DNA of 64,000 bases from Dactylosporangium siamense (GTDB lineage: Bacteria > Actinomycetota > Actinomycetes > Mycobacteriales > Micromonosporaceae), in the NCBI RefSeq assembly GCF_016862795.1, contig NZ_BONQ01000118.1, forward strand, positions 33,577-97,576, written 5' to 3'. The translations under genes were made by a program, and so were the position numbers. Below are positions 63,816-64,000 of this stretch, piece after piece. The notes under the pieces are model-generated. The model made no database searches and was not told the DNA's origin. It saw only the letters and a program-made list of their open reading frames with translations. How positions within the stretch are numbered: the stretch's first letter is position 1; each line of letters starts with the position of its first letter.

Positions 63816-64000
63816 GTCGGGAGCTCTGTCAGCCGGAACCCCGGCAAGCCGGGGATGGATGAGAACGTAGGGCGGATCTTTCGGGTGACGGAAGTCGGGG
63901 TCTGGCTGGACGGGCCCGGCAGGCGACGTCGATCACCACCACACCGACGCGGATCGCTGATGCGCCGGGCTCAAAACGGGCCCCGCCCCCACTCCAGCCA

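Noticed and set aside
63434..63870. Small ORFs at the right end of the window
   Set aside because: They fall in copy D of the dispersed repeat, lack ribosome-binding sites, and related frames in copies A-C are broken differently.

Overview
The window is high-GC (roughly 70 %), densely packed DNA with many GTG starts and 4-bp ATGA/GTGA gene overlaps. It reads as an actinomycete chromosome, probably Micromonosporaceae. That placement is inferred from the SufR-type SUF operon, the AcnR/aconitase pair, a SigE-family sigma factor, a TIGR04222/DUF692 pair and a lone conserved actinobacterial HTH protein, not from a marker gene. No rRNA, tRNA, transposase, integrase or CRISPR array was recognised.

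Layout. 0-8.5 kb: a GNAT fragment, heme A synthase and a ribbon-helix-helix protein run up to a complete Fe-S assembly operon sufR-sufB-(29-codon ORF)-sufD-Rieske-sufC-sufS-sufU-sufT, with a leaderless promoter visible at sufR. 8.5-18.2 kb: a sigma factor with an FtsX-ectodomain-like membrane partner, a LysE exporter, an AlkD-type DNA repair protein, a YpfJ-type metalloprotease, an ABC-F protein with a short leader ORF, a polytopic membrane protein, an HTH protein, an enoyl-CoA hydratase and an ABC exporter. 18.2-20.0 kb is a gene desert made of tandem GT-rich repeats and two diverged copies of a dispersed repeat with a conserved hairpin core.

20.0-25.7 kb is the most unusual block. It is one minus-strand cassette encoding a subtilisin-like protease with seven MTEGSP repeats, a small beta-rich protein, a TPR-CHAT protease and a caspase-like protease. 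An inverted-repeat operator candidate lies upstream. It looks like a multi-protease conflict or cell-death module. 25.9-28.8 kb holds an SDR and a three-gene RiPP-like unit: a TIGR04222 membrane protein with a Cys/Ser/Gly tail, a DUF692 (MNIO) oxidase and a small partner, each overlapping the next by 4 bp. 28.9-40.1 kb holds AcnR, a HAD protein lacking its nucleophile, a RIO kinase, an MFS exporter, a quinone oxidoreductase, an Hsp70-TM-propeller fusion and aconitase. A near-identical 19-bp sequence sits in both the acnR and acnA promoters and is the likely AcnR operator.

40.3-64 kb is mostly housekeeping or accessory: a PEBP protein with a quadruplicated gene end, a PfkB kinase beside a repeat mosaic, an AAA ATPase, an asparagine synthetase lacking Cys2, an aminopeptidase P, a DUF3516 helicase with trmB, a cupin, an alpha/beta hydrolase, KatE catalase, an FlK-like thioesterase, a sirtuin, a PH-domain membrane operon, a MoxR-DUF58-VWA operon and a hypothetical gene. 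Three more copies of the hairpin repeat occur at 56.5, 62.6 and 63.6 kb.
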